NCBI RefSeq assembly: GCF_003255815.1
Contig: NC_037670.1
Location: 58,972,724-59,036,723 of the forward strand
Source of the DNA: Theropithecus gelada
Taxonomy: Eukaryota > Chordata > Mammalia > Primates > Cercopithecidae
Direction: 5' to 3'
DNA length: 64,000 nucleotides
Both the position numbers and the translations under genes were made by a program. Positions 43,941 to 58,225 of the stretch are shown in pieces. Numbering within the stretch: position 1 is the stretch's first letter; each line of letters opens with the position of its first letter. Under the pieces are notes generated by a model, which saw only the letters and a list, made by a program, of their open reading frames with translations, made no database searches and was not told the DNA's origin.

Positions 43941-43942
43941 TA

Positions 43943-44619
43943 AATGTACTTATTTCTTTCTGTTCTGGGTAGTATCAGAAAAACATACCAAATGTCTAAC
44001 TTTTCCATGAAGGGAAAGAAAAGTCCCCCTCCTCAGAAGACAAAAGTATAGAGAGAGTTATTATAATTTTTAAACATTCCTTTTCTTACTCCTCCCCCAA
44101 AGTAGACTGGGGTGGTGGGGGGCAGGTTGGTGAGATGGGGGAGGGCACCCCAAGAGCTCTCCTCCCCAGTGTAGCTTGGCTTCCTCTACAACACAGAGAT
44201 GATTTCACCTCCAGCTGGTGCTTGTCCAGGACAGTCATATGAAGGTCATTTGGCCATACATCTCAACCTCACTCTCCAATTAGCTTTAATTTTATTTAAG
44301 CTGTTATTCAACAGCTTTAATTTTATTATAATTTTTATAATATATGCTATTACTTGTAATTATATTAATATAATATTTTATTATTTAAGCTTTAATTTCA
44401 TTTAAGCTGTTATTTCTATTTTTATGATTCTTACACCTCACTTCTCAATTAACTTCAAGCTATGAGCAGACAGGATTGTAACTGATCGGCATTCTTTACC
44501 TTACCAGTAGACAGATTTGTTTTCTCCCTTCTTAGTATCCCTCCTTGTTGAATTTTTTAAATGAGAACTGGCTATGCAACTATGTAAAGTCTTGTCAGGA
44601 ACTTAAGTAGTTATAGCAT
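43943..44619. other. 0.7 kb unassigned, with a local duplication
   Basis: A 27-bp sequence starting 'agctttaatttta' at 44282-44308 recurs with one change at 44388-44414. Between them lies a TA-rich stretch. A G-rich patch (about 44106-44148, 'ggtggtggggggcagg') lies upstream. Confidence 0.55.
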
Positions 44620-44634
44620 AAATCCTATAGCATA

Positions 44635-44950
44635 GGCCAGGCGTGGTGGCTCACGCCTGTAATCCCAGCACTTTGGGAGGCCGAGGAGGGCGGATCATGT
44701 GGTCAGGATATCAAGACCATCCTGGCTAACATGGTGAAACCCCATCTCTACTAAAAGTACAAAAACAAAATTAGCCGGGCGTGGTGGCGAGTGCCTGTAG
44801 TCCCAGCTACTCAGGAGGTTGAGGCAGGAGAATGGCGTGAACCCGGGAGGTGGAGCTTGCTGTGAGCCGAGATAGCGCCACTGCACTCCAGCCTGGGCGA
44901 CACAGCGAGACTCCTTCTCAAAAACAAAAACAAAAACAAAAACAAACAAA
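44635..44950 (+). mobile_element. AluY-like element
   Basis: Full length, starting 'ggccaggcgtggtggctcac', with AluY-type 'gggaggtggagcttgc' in the right monomer and a (CAAAAA)n tail. The 13-bp perfect TSD 'aaatcctatagca' lies at 44620-44632 and 44951-44963. It retains many CpG sites and looks young. Confidence 0.95.
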
Positions 44951-44963
44951 AAATCCTATAGCA

Positions 44964-45394
44964 AAAAACAGAGTTTTTGGGTAGAAAAAGTCTTTGCACT
45001 GCTCTGGCCATGCAGGTTAGGATGTCTGGGTATGCAGCACAGCAGAGTTCACCTGGGAAGCGCAATGGGCATGAGATAGAAGGCACGTCACCTCTGTCTG
45101 TCTGTCTGTTTCAGTTACATGAGCAGATTAATATTCATTTCTTTAGAGTAACTTGAACTGGATTTCTATAATCTGCAACAAAGAGAGTCCTGTCTAAACA
45201 CAGGTACCCACGAGTAAGGAATGCAAACAACAGAACATAAAATTGGTTGTGTTGAAGGAATCTCTGACAAGGAGGATGTCTCTATCTCCAGCTAAGTAAT
45301 CGCAAATTTGTGTTATGCATGGCAAAACATCTACGTAAATTGTTGCTTGCTTTGTTCAACATTGTGTGCCTATTGAATATTGTGTGTCATTGAA
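44964..45394. other. 0.4 kb unassigned
   Basis: Nothing recognised. A short (CTGT)n run, 'ctgtctgtctgtctg', lies at 45092-45106. Confidence 0.5.
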
Positions 45395-46320
45395 ATGACC
45401 TCTTTTTCTTTAGCAGCTTTACTGAGAAATAATTCACATAACACACAACTCACCCATTTAAAGCTCAGAATCCACTGTATAACAAGGATATATCAATATA
45501 GTTGCAGATGTGCAACCATTACCATAACTACTTTAAAAAATTTCCATCACTTCCATCAAAATCTTCATACCGATAAGCAATCAAGCCCAATCCCTCCTCA
45601 ACCCATCTCACAGCCCAGACCTGGGCAGTCACTAGTTACGTTCAATCTCTATTGACTTGTCTATTCTGGACATTTTGTGGGAATGGAATCAGAGCAAGGT
45701 TTACCTATGTTGTAGCGTGCATCAGTACTTTATTCCTTTTGGTTGCCTAATAATATTCCATGGTGTATATGTATTACATTTTACTCATTCAGTCATCAAG
45801 TAGTGGACATTTGGGTAGTTTTACTGTTTGGCTGTTACAAAAAAATGCTGCTACATACATTAATTTGCTAGTCTTTGTGTAGCTATATTTTTTCATTTCT
45901 CTTGGGTATATAAGTAGCAGTGAAATTGCTGTGTCATATGGTAACTCTTTGTTTAAACTTTGGAGATACTACCAAACAACTTTTCAAAAAGGCTGAAATA
46001 TTCTGCATCCTCATAAGCAATGTATAAGATTTTCATTTTTTCCACATCCTTTCCAAAATTTGTTATCCATCTTTTATATTTAGCCATTCTAACGGGATGA
46101 AGTGGTGTTTCATGGTTTTGATGTGCATTTCCTTAATAGCGAATGAAGTTGAGTATCTTGTATTTGCTTACTGGCCACATGTATATCTTCTTTAGAGAAG
46201 TAGCTCTTCAGAATTTTTGCTTCATTCTTGATTGTTTGAAAATTTAAATTTTTTAGTTGTAGGAGTTATTTATACATTTAGAATGAAAGTTCCTTATCAG
46301 ATATATGATTTGCAAATATG
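45395..46320 (-). mobile_element. L1ME/L1MC-type 3' portion, antisense
   Basis: Plus-strand landmarks, all reverse complement of L1: 'tttactgagaaataattcac' at 45418, 'ttctggacattttgtgggaa' at 45664, 'cctaataatattccatggtg' at 45747, 'cattctaacgggatgaagtg' at 46085, 'ggttttgatgtgcatttcct' at 46114 and 'cttatcagatatatgatttg' at 46293. The order is that of an L1M 3' half. No frame survives. Confidence 0.88.
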
Positions 46321-46349
46321 AGAGTACATATAAGAGAAATCCTTAATTT

Positions 46350-46770
46350 GCTTTTCATCTCTTTAAAAGATAATTGACTATCTAAAGAAAAATTATATAG
46401 ATACATTGAAATTTCTAACTTGTGTAGAAATAGAAATGTATGAAATGTATAATATATACAGAAATAAAATAGAACAAAATATAGAATGAAGAAAATAAAC
46501 CTATAATATTTGTATCTCCCAATATAGATCAAGTGATACATTTTGAAGGAGTACTGCCATAAGTTAAGATACATAACATAAATACTAGAAAATTCTTCAA
46601 AATATGTATTATTAGTAATACAATAGTGGCCACAATGGAAATATTAAAAATAAAAAAATTAATCTACAAAAGACAAGAAAAGAGAAAGAAAGTGGTAAAA
46701 GAACAGACAGGACAACACATGATGGAAAACAGTTAATAAGAAGATAGATATGACACAGCCATATTTACAT
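46350..46770 (+). mobile_element. Old L1M fragment near the ORF1/ORF2 junction
   Basis: 'aaagacaagaaaagagaaag' at 46670-46689, 'aaaagaacagacaggacaac' and 'gatggaaaacagttaataag' resemble the L1M segment just before the ORF2 endonuclease. Divergent and short; assignment moderate. Confidence 0.45.
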
Positions 46771-49444
46771 TGTGTTCATTTTTATTGATATAGATACTTG
46801 TATCATATCTTTTTGTCATTAGTTTTTTAACCTATATATTTTTAAGTGAATATGTGCATTATAAGAACTTGAAAAACACAAGAAAAAAGCAAACTCATTC
46901 ACAACCACATGTAGTTCACAGTTTGATGTATCCTTCTAGGTCCTGTGTGTGTATAGACACAAGATCTAATTTTACGGAGTTGAGATTATATAGTATATGT
47001 CATGCTGTTTTCACACATCTTGTCTATTTACCAATTCAAAAATCAAAGGTATGTGAGTATTTTGATAACCAAGAATATGCTACATCAACTCAGTCTATTA
47101 GGAAAAATATGCAATATTGCCTTTTTCAGAACAAAAATTTCATAGAAAACAAAAATGATCACAGGTCTCTAGATAAAAGTATTTGCAAAGTGCTGATTAA
47201 AATATTAATTTTCTGATTAAAATATTCACTTAATGCTCAATTAAAGTGAACCATAAAACAACAATTTAAACTAAGTATGTTTCTAAGGTAATTCATTATC
47301 AGATCTATGCTATTCAGATATTAGCAAGAAGGTGTGTTTCTACTCAATTACTTAATGTATTCCTAAGGTACAGCCAAAAAAGATGCACATACATCACTGG
47401 CTATCCTCAAAATATAAATATGAACACGTTGGTTACTCCTCTCCTCTTATACTTCCTTTTGTTTCTCTACTGCTCACCTAATCAACAAGTCCTGACATAT
47501 ACTTCTCAGAGGTGGTCTAACAATTCCATATCCAGTATGGTCCTTTTCCATCAGTTATAACAAAAACGTATTTACAAGTTGGCTAATTCACTAGCTCTGC
47601 TTTTATCATACATTGCCACCTCAGGACATCTATAAAACTTAGAAGTTGGAAAATAGTGAATTTTTCCACAATAAACACTTTACTAAAAATGCTCATACAG
47701 ACCTATGGTTGTCATCTGAAAACATCTTCTAGCTATGGAGGTCCTAAAAAGAGCTCTTCTCTTTACCCCTCCTCTTCGCCCTTTTCCACTATCCCAGTGA
47801 CTGGGTACAGAACTATGTCTAACTCCAAGAGGTAGAGTAACAAAGGTCATTCTTGGAAGACAGGCCTTCCTAAAAACAAACCAAGGACATTTATAAAGGG
47901 GTGGTAATATTACTACCTCTACTTTTAACATATGTCGAGTATTAGGACTTGGACTTTGTTATCCTTTCATACACAGCAATATGAACTAAAATGCACATAT
48001 AGAATAATCATTAGACCATCTGAACTAATTAAATTCATGGGACAAAACCCTTCTTTCTGTACACTTCCTCCCTCCCACCTGCCACCCTTCAGTGAATAGT
48101 CAGTATCTTTTAAAAATATATCTTTTAAAAAAGGAGACTGTCAGATTAGGGAAAAAAAAAAGGAAAAACCTAAGAAACCCACTCTCAGTATAAAGACGTA
48201 GGTAATGTGAGATATTACCTTGAAGTGATATGATATCTCTGATTTGCTTTAAAATGCTTCAGCCAAAAAGAAAAAAGAAAAAATATTTAAAAAGAGGAAG
48301 ATGATCTGGTAATATTTTAAGTTTGGGGATCTGTGTGGGTGAACAATTTGATTTTTGTTTTCCTATTTTTGTGTATGTTCAACTTGTTACGATAAAATGC
48401 TTAAAATATACAACTATAGGCTCCCTCTACATCCTTTTAGTCATTGATAATGCCACAAATCACAAATTATTTCTTATAAACTAAAGGAAATGCTAGCAAG
48501 GGCATAGGAAGCTTTAAAGCAGAGGAAGGGTTCAAATGGGATTTTCATAAGGGGAACACAGCTGAGGGTTCCCCATCCCAGGACTTCTCCTGACAACACA
48601 GCTAGCAAGTACCCCCACCTCAGAGCACAGTCCACTAAGGAGAAGCTGGGGACCCTGGGTACATGTCCTCGCTCCAGGCAGGGCTCCAGAGGCCAGGCCT
48701 GAGATAGAACTGGTTATGTGTGTAAAGGGCTCAGGCAGAACACCAAGACTCATCTGTAAGGCAGGCACATCTATAGAGAGAGGCTGATGCAACATGACAA
48801 GGACTGGCACATGCCATGAAAAGAAATGAATTTCATAAAACTTTTTTGCTGGAAAATTCAAGAGATAAGGTCCCTCTTTTGTGCAGATTGCTAATCTGAT
48901 AGAAAATTAGTCTTTGAATCCCAGTGCCCATGATATTATATCTGTTGCAGAGAAATAATATTATATGAGGGAGGGAAGGAATGGAACTGTATGGAATTAC
49001 AGAAACTTCTGCATCCAGCATATCTGAATTGAGAGTGACTCTGGGCATTTTGGTTCATTTTGTGACTTACTACCATTTAATCTGGGATTGCCACTTGCCA
49101 CAAGTTAACATTTGAATTTTTCAGGCATTTTCTGGGATGCTTTGGGGGAGATGCTCTGGCAATGAAGACCATCAGAAAGACCGGAATGTAGAAGTGAGAT
49201 GCAATGATGCAAAGTCAGGGGCTGAAAGATGGGATTCTGTCCCTCTCTGCTTTCTTCTTACTTCCCAGGATTCTGACAGCCAGAATTGTGATTCCAGGCC
49301 AGAGTCAGGGAATTATTGTCTGAGGAAACAGACCGAATCAAAATGAAGACCCATAGATATGGGCATGTATAGTTCCATTAACGACTGGATCTAGCCCAAC
49401 ATGAAAGCAGAACTTCCAATCAGATGTACATGGTCATTACATAA
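46771..49444. other. 2.7 kb unassigned
   Basis: No repeat is recognised with confidence. 48530-48780 is GC-richer, with a 109-codon minus-strand frame (48532-48861) that I do not recognise. A 120-codon plus-strand frame at 46854-47216 has low complexity and no known domain. Old LTR or DNA-transposon remnants cannot be excluded. Confidence 0.5.
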
Positions 49445-49476
49445 TGTTAAAGGGATAAATTCAGCAAGAGGATATA

Positions 49477-52400
49477 ATGGTTGTAAATATATATTCACTC
49501 AACACTGGAGGACCCAGATACATAAAGCAAATATTATTAGCACTAAAGAGAGAGTTAGGCCCTGATACAATAATTGCTGGAGACTTTAACACTCTGCTTT
49601 CAGCTTTGGACAGATCATCCAGACAGCAAATCAACAAAGAAATAGCAGACTTAATCTGCACTGTACAACAAATGAACCTAATAGATATTTACAGAACATT
49701 TCATCCAACAGCTACAGAATACATATTCCCTCAGCACATGGATCTTTCTCAAGGTTAGGCCACATGTTAGACCAAAAAACAAGCCTTAAAACATTTAGAA
49801 AAATTGAAAGAATAACAAGCATCTTCTTTAACCACAATGGAATAAAAGTAGAAATCCATAACAAGAGGAATTTTGGAAACTATGCAAACACATGGAAACT
49901 AAACAAAATGATCCTGAATGACCAGTGGGTCAATGAAGAAATTACAAAGGAAACTAATAAATTTCTTGAGACAAATGATAATAGAAACAAATCATACCAG
50001 AATTAATGAGATACAGGAAAGCAGTACTCAGTGAAATTTATAGTTATAAATGCCTACATCAAAAAATAAGAAAAACTTCAAATAAATAACCTAATGATGC
50101 ATCTTAAAGAACTAGAAAAACAAGAGCAAACTGAATCAAAATTAGAAGAAATGCAATAATAAAGATCAGAGCAGACATAAATGAATTTGACATGAAGAAA
50201 ATAATATAAAATATCAAAAAAAGTTTTTTTGAAAATATAAAAAAAATTTATAAACCTTTAGCCAGACTAAGAAAAAAAGAGAAAAGTCCAAATACATGAA
50301 ATCAGAGATGAAAAAGGAGACATTATAACTGATATCACAGAAATTCAAAGGATCATTAGTGGCTACTATGAACAATGATATGGCAATAAATTGGAAAATC
50401 TGGAAGAAGTGAATACATTCCTAGACACATGCAATCTACAAAGATCAAACCACAAAGAAATCCAAATCCTGAACAGACCAATAACAATAACAAAATCAAA
50501 GCCATAATAAAAAGTCACTCAGTAAAGTAAGCCCAGAACCCAGTGGCTTCACTGCTGAATGCTACGAAACATTTAATGAATTAATATCAATCCTGCTCAA
50601 ACTATTTCAAAAATAGAGAAAGAATGAATGCTTCCAAACTCAGTCTACAAGGCCAGCATTACCCTGATACTAAAACTAGAAAAAGGCCAGGTGCAGTGGT
50701 TCATGCCTGTAATCCCAGCACTTTGGGAGGCTGAGGAGGGCAGATTGCTTGAGGCCAGAAGTTTGAGATCAGCCTGGCCAACATGGTGAAACCCTGTCTA
50801 TACCAAATATACAAAAATTCGCCAGGCATGGTGGCGCATGCCTGTAGTCTTACCTACTTGATAAGCTGAGGCATGAGAATCGCTTGAACCCAGAAGGTGG
50901 AGGTTCCAGTGAGCCGAGACTGTGGCATTGCACTCCAGTCTGCGTGACAGAGTGAGAGTCTGTCTCCAAGAAAAAAAAAAAAAAAGCAAAAAACCAAAAC
51001 AAAAACTAAAGGCCAATATCTCTGATGAATATTGATGCAAAAATCCTCAACAAAATACTAGCAAACCGAATTCAACAATGCATTAAAAAGATTATTCATT
51101 ATGACCAAGTGGGATTTATCCCTGGAATGCAAGGATGGTTGAACATATGCAAGTCAATCAATGCAATACATCAGATCAACAGAATGAAGGACAAAAAAGA
51201 TATGATCATTTCAATTAATGCCAAAAAAGCATTGGATAAAGTTCAACATTCTTTCATGGTAAAAACCCTAAAATACTAGGTATAGAAGGAACATATCTCA
51301 ACATAATAAATGTCATATATGATAGACCATTCAGTGTCATACTGAATGGGGGAAAATTGAAAGCCTTTCCTCTTAGATCTGGAACATGATAAAGATCCTC
51401 ACTGTCATCAGTGATTCAACCTAGTACTGGAAGTCCTAGCTAGAACAATCAGACAACAGAAAGAAAGAAAGGGCATCCGAATTAGAAAGGAAAAAGTGAA
51501 ATCATCCTTGTTTGTAGATGGTATGATATATTTGGAAAAACCTAATGCTCTACCCAAAAACTATTAGAACTGATAAATTCAGTAAAGTTGCAGGATACAA
51601 AATCAATATACAAAAATCAGTAGCATTTCTAAATGCCAACGTTGAACAATGTGAAAAAGAAATAAAAAAAGTAATCTCATTTACAATAGCCACACATAAA
51701 ATTAAATACTTATGAATTAACTTAACCAAAAAAGTGAAAGCTCTCTATAATGAAAACTATAAAACACTGATAAACAACAGTGAAGCAAACACCATAAAAG
51801 GGAAACATATTTTATGTTTATTAATTGGAAGAACCAGTATTGTTAAAATGTCCATATTATCCAAAGCCATCTACTATTATATAATACTACCACATTATTC
51901 AATGCAATCCCTATCAAAATACCAATGACATTTTTCACAGAAATAGAAAAAAACTATCCTAAAATGTATATGAAACCATGGAAGGCTGAGAGCAGCCAAA
52001 GCCTAAGCAAAATTAAACAAAACAAAACAAAAAGCAAACTGGAAGAATCACATTACTGGCTTTCAAATTATGCCACAGAGCAATAATAAGCGAAACAGCA
52101 TGGTACCAGCAAGAACACAGACATATAGACCAATGGAACAGAGTAGAAAACCCAGAATCAAATCCATGTACCTACAGTGAACTCATTTTGGACAAAGTTG
52201 CCAAGAACATACACTGAGGAAAAGGTGGTCTCTTGAATAAATGGTGCTGGGAAAACCGGATATCCACAAGCAGAAGAATGAAACTAGACCTCTATCTCTC
52301 ACCATATATAAAAATCAAATCAAAATGAGTTAAAAACTTAAATCTAAGGCCACAAACTACGTAACTGCTACAAAAAGCATTGGGGGCACTCTCTAGGACA

Positions 52401-52540
52401 TTGGTCTGGACAGAATTTTTTTGAGCAATATCCCACAAGCACAGGCAATGAAAGCAAAAATGGACAAACGGGATCACATTAAGTCAAAAAGCTTCTGCAC
52501 AACAAAGGATACAATCAACAAAGTGAAGAGACAACCCACA
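49477..52540 (+). pseudogene. L1MA-type ORF2 remnant
   Basis: A 93-codon frame at 49477-49758 reads 'TIIAGDFNTLLSALDRSSRQ', with the endonuclease GDFN motif kept. Further frames are 49764-50006 (linker, 'NTWKLNKMILNDQWVNEE'), 51025-51279 (RT fingers, '[19 protein letters not shown]') and 51734-51928. The catalytic box near 51515-51530 reads FVDG where the family has FADD. Multiple stops and an Alu make it non-functional. Confidence 0.82.
50685..51000 (+). mobile_element. AluS-like element inside L1MA-type ORF2
   Basis: Starts 'ggccaggtgcagtggttcat' and ends in an A-rich tail. It is flanked by 'aaaactaga' (50672-50680) and 'aaaactaaa' (51002-51010), a plausible TSD with one difference. Confidence 0.94.
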
Positions 52541-52650
52541 GAAGGATGTGATTATTACACATTGCACACCTGTACCAAAATATCTCATGTACTCCATAAG
52601 TATATACACCTACTAGGTACCCACAAAAATTTTAAAAAAAGTAAAAAGAG

Positions 52651-53155
52651 GTAAATACATAGAAATTAAAGATTAAGTTAGACTTTTCAGACGGGTTAGA
52701 GTTCAGTAAATTCCCAGACCATAGACCCTTCCTCACTAGACTTTTGGAGGGTGGGAGCAGACTCAGCTCCCATCCTCCGAAAGGATGGGAAGCAGACTTT
52801 TTGGAGGATGTCAAGGCAGACTCAGAGCCAGGAAGCAAGGGACCCAGCACAGCAGAGAGCAGGGGGATTTCACAGCAACGACGAGGAGAAATCTCCAGAC
52901 AGCAAGTGTGCAGCAGACTGGAAATAAACAGACCATACTGGAACAGTGGAAGAAGGACCTAGAACTGCTCCCAAGAAAATAAAAAGAGGACACATGGATG
53001 TGCCTGTCTGTTGTAAGAGGAGGTTTGAGTACTTACTCTACTTTTGGAAAGGAATTATCAACAGCTGTGAAGACTACAAGGAAAATTTTAAAGCATAAGA
53101 CTACTGCATCTATACAAATGTATTAATACAAATGTATTAATGTGTCTCTTTGAAA
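52651..53155. other. 0.5 kb unassigned, GC-richer
   Basis: 52690-52980 is GC-richer than its flanks, with overlapping frames on both strands (72 and 65 codons plus; 72 and 60 minus). No known domain or repeat. It directly follows the L1 3' tail. Confidence 0.5.
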
Positions 53156-53159
53156 AAAG

Positions 53160-53215
53160 GAAAAATGTACAAATTGGATCACATCAAGTTAAAAAGCTTC
53201 TGCAAAGCAAAGGAT
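53160..53215 (+). mobile_element. Tiny L1 ORF2 fragment
   Basis: 'aaattggatcacatcaagtt' at 53171-53190 and 'aaaaagcttctgcaaagcaa' at 53191-53210 match the post-RT L1 ORF2 phrase, also present at 52469-52508. Only about 55 bp is recognisable. Confidence 0.7.
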
Positions 53216-54003
<788 letters not shown>

Positions 54004-54019
54004 TACTTAAAATATTTTT

Positions 54020-56224
<2,205 letters not shown>

Positions 56225-56388
56225 GTTACCAGTTTTATCAAATAAGAATATATGGTGTCCAGTTAACTTTGAATTTAAGATAAAGTATGTCCTATGCAAT
56301 GTTTGGTACATATTTATACTAAGAAATTATATGTTGTTTATCAAAACTTCAAATTAACTAGGCATCCTGTACTTTATCTGGCAACCTT
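56225..56388. mobile_element. Palindromic MITE-like DNA transposon, copy 1
   Basis: The two ends are reverse complements: 'gttaccag' at the left and 'ctggcaac' at the right. Inside them, 'gtgtccagttaactttgaat' is mirrored by 'ttcaaattaactaggcatcc'. The centre is 'gtacatatttatactaag'. This matches a common palindromic human repeat that I cannot name with certainty. The second copy is at 63164. Confidence 0.7.
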
Positions 56389-56689
56389 CCTTACTGTTGA
56401 TTATAAACAATGTAGTTTCCCTAAGTTTGGTCTCCTCTCCAAAAACCCATGGTGTGCCCAGGCACGGCCTGGCCCTCTTACCTTTGCTGATAGGGACCGG
56501 GCCTCAGGAAGCCGGTGCATGTGCTGGCGCTCTGGCTGCTGCTGTGGCTGCGAGAAACACTCTTTCATTCTGACTCACAAGTCTCAAGTTTTCTGCCAGT
56601 ATCCATGAAATTGTGCTAGGCTGCTTGAGCTTCTAAATGGAGTCAAATCTCAGACACATCAGACAAATCTTGACATCTATCTCCCTCAC
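56389..56689. other. 0.3 kb unassigned
   Basis: Contains a short GC-rich patch at 56456-56560 ('ccaggcacggcctggccctc' and a run of ctg/gct). No family was recognised. Confidence 0.45.
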
Positions 56690-56815
56690 AAAAACATAAC
56701 AGCTTTTGACAGCAGGGACCACTTATGTTTTGTTTAATACTGTGTCTGGCATATTGCCCAGTACCTCTCACTAAGTAAATAGTTGTTGAAAAGGTGAATA
56801 AAAGAATAATTGAAT
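56690..56815 (+). mobile_element. L2 LINE 3' end
   Basis: 'cagcagggaccacttatgtt' at 56711-56730, 'tgtctggcatattgcccagt' at 56743-56762 and 'aaatagttgttgaaaaggtg' at 56776 follow the L2 3' UTR consensus (usually '...agcagggacc...gcctggcacatagtag...'). Confidence 0.75.
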
Positions 56816-57700
56816 GAGCTGTCAATTGACTTTCAGCTGCTAAACTCTGGGAACCTTTGTAATGCAAATAGGCTAGATTCCCTTGTGTTATGTGTTCCTC
56901 TATCTTTTCTCCATCATTCTCCCCATCCTAATCCCCATTTCATCTTTATCTCCATCACTTTCTTAAGCTTAAGCTTCAGTTGCCTCCAGCCCTAGCTCTA
57001 ATGCTATCAATTGGTCATTCTTGTATTGGAAACCTAATAGGGCTTGAAGAGGCCCAAGGGAATCACTGAGAACCCTTGGAGACCAGAACACATTCTCCAA
57101 TTGCACTTCAATTCCAGCATCCCCATCCCACTCATATGTATCATGCTTCACTAGAGTATTTTAGAAACACTAAAAACTAATAGAGGGTAGGTTAATATAA
57201 TAACGAATGATTGGTTGTGTGATTGCTCAGTTCAGAATTGAGAATGGAATTTCTTTTGAAATACTCTGGCTCTGATTCCTCACTGCACAAAGGAAGAAAT
57301 GAGCCTTGGAGTATGGGATGCACCTACTACATTTACAAATCCAGACACTGATGCTGACTTAATCCTCTAAGGGTTTTTGAGATATACTCAAGATATGTAT
57401 ATATAAACACACATACACACACACACCCAGTATAACATGGACTATTGCTTACTTAATGATATATCTGTACCTATCGTTCTACACCTTTCTATGTCTATGT
57501 TGAGGTCTATCTGTGCATCCATACATTGTTAAATGTTAAAATGACTGAAGTGAAAAATATAAAAATATGATTAATTTTTAGATGAACATGAAACCTCAAA
57601 GAAATTCTATGCTAGCTGTATTCTACTGTTGGCTGCAGTCCTGGGCCTTCAGGAAGTCTTCATCTTTCTCCTTTACCTTAAAGTTGAAGGGTATAGAATG
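56816..57700. other. 0.9 kb unassigned, small CA repeat
   Basis: A (CA)n tract lies at about 57408-57426. Otherwise nothing recognised. Confidence 0.5.
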
Positions 57701-58225
57701 TGTCACCCCAAAATATGCCACTTTGGCATATTTATTATTCTGAGCGGAAGTTAATTGAAAAATCAACAAATACAGAAGAAAAGCCTTCTCAGAGCTTCCT
57801 TCATATCACTAAAAGCAGAAGCTTCTGAGAAATGAGGACTGCAGACAATTCCCTCTCTCAGGAGAGTTTTAGGGCCATGAGGAAAGGGGAAAGTTAGCAC
57901 CAAGATGGACCTACACAAACAAACAAACCTTACTAAAATCGCCCTTGTTTTCCATTAGTTTCCCCATATATTTACCTTCCCATAGTTTGCAGGTGATAGA
58001 AGCCTGAACACCCTTTTCCTTTGTTTTGAAATTTATCATCCTTTATGAAAAATGGGTTGTACTTATTCAGGCCTGTCTGCTTTTTGGGATCTTCATATCT
58101 TTTATATGAAGGCCTCCATGTATGCATAAGATAATTAACATTAAATTAATTTGTGTGCATTGTCTCTTGTTAAACGATCTCATGTCAGTCTAATTGTAGA
58201 GAAAAATTGGGTTTTCCTCCCCTAT
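57701..58225 (+). mobile_element. ERVL-like solo LTR; family not resolved
   Basis: About 525 bp starting 'tgtcaccccaaaatatgcca'. Near its 3' end, 'attgtctcttgttaaacgat' and 'tcatgtcagtctaattgtag' resemble the end of LTR33/LTR16-type ERVL LTRs. No internal retroviral region flanks it. The right edge is approximate. Confidence 0.6.

Larger units (their letters stand above)
49445..52650 (+). mobile_element. L1MA-type LINE-1 with Alu insertion and internal deletion
   Basis: Starts within the ORF2 endonuclease ('acaataattgctggagactt' at 49567) and runs through the RT. Around 52535-52545 it jumps from 'gtgaagagacaacccacaga' directly to the 3' terminal phrase 'ttattacacattgcacacct' (52551). About 1 kb of ORF2 C-terminal region and 3' UTR is therefore missing. 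It ends in an A-rich tail at 52640. An Alu sits at 50685-51000. Confidence 0.87.

Noticed and set aside
46854..47216. 120-codon plus-strand frame
   Set aside because: Low-complexity composition in AT-rich DNA, no domain and no supporting context.
56294..56608. 104-codon plus-strand frame as a gene
   Set aside because: Its first third lies in a palindromic DNA-transposon-like repeat and the rest shows no known domain.
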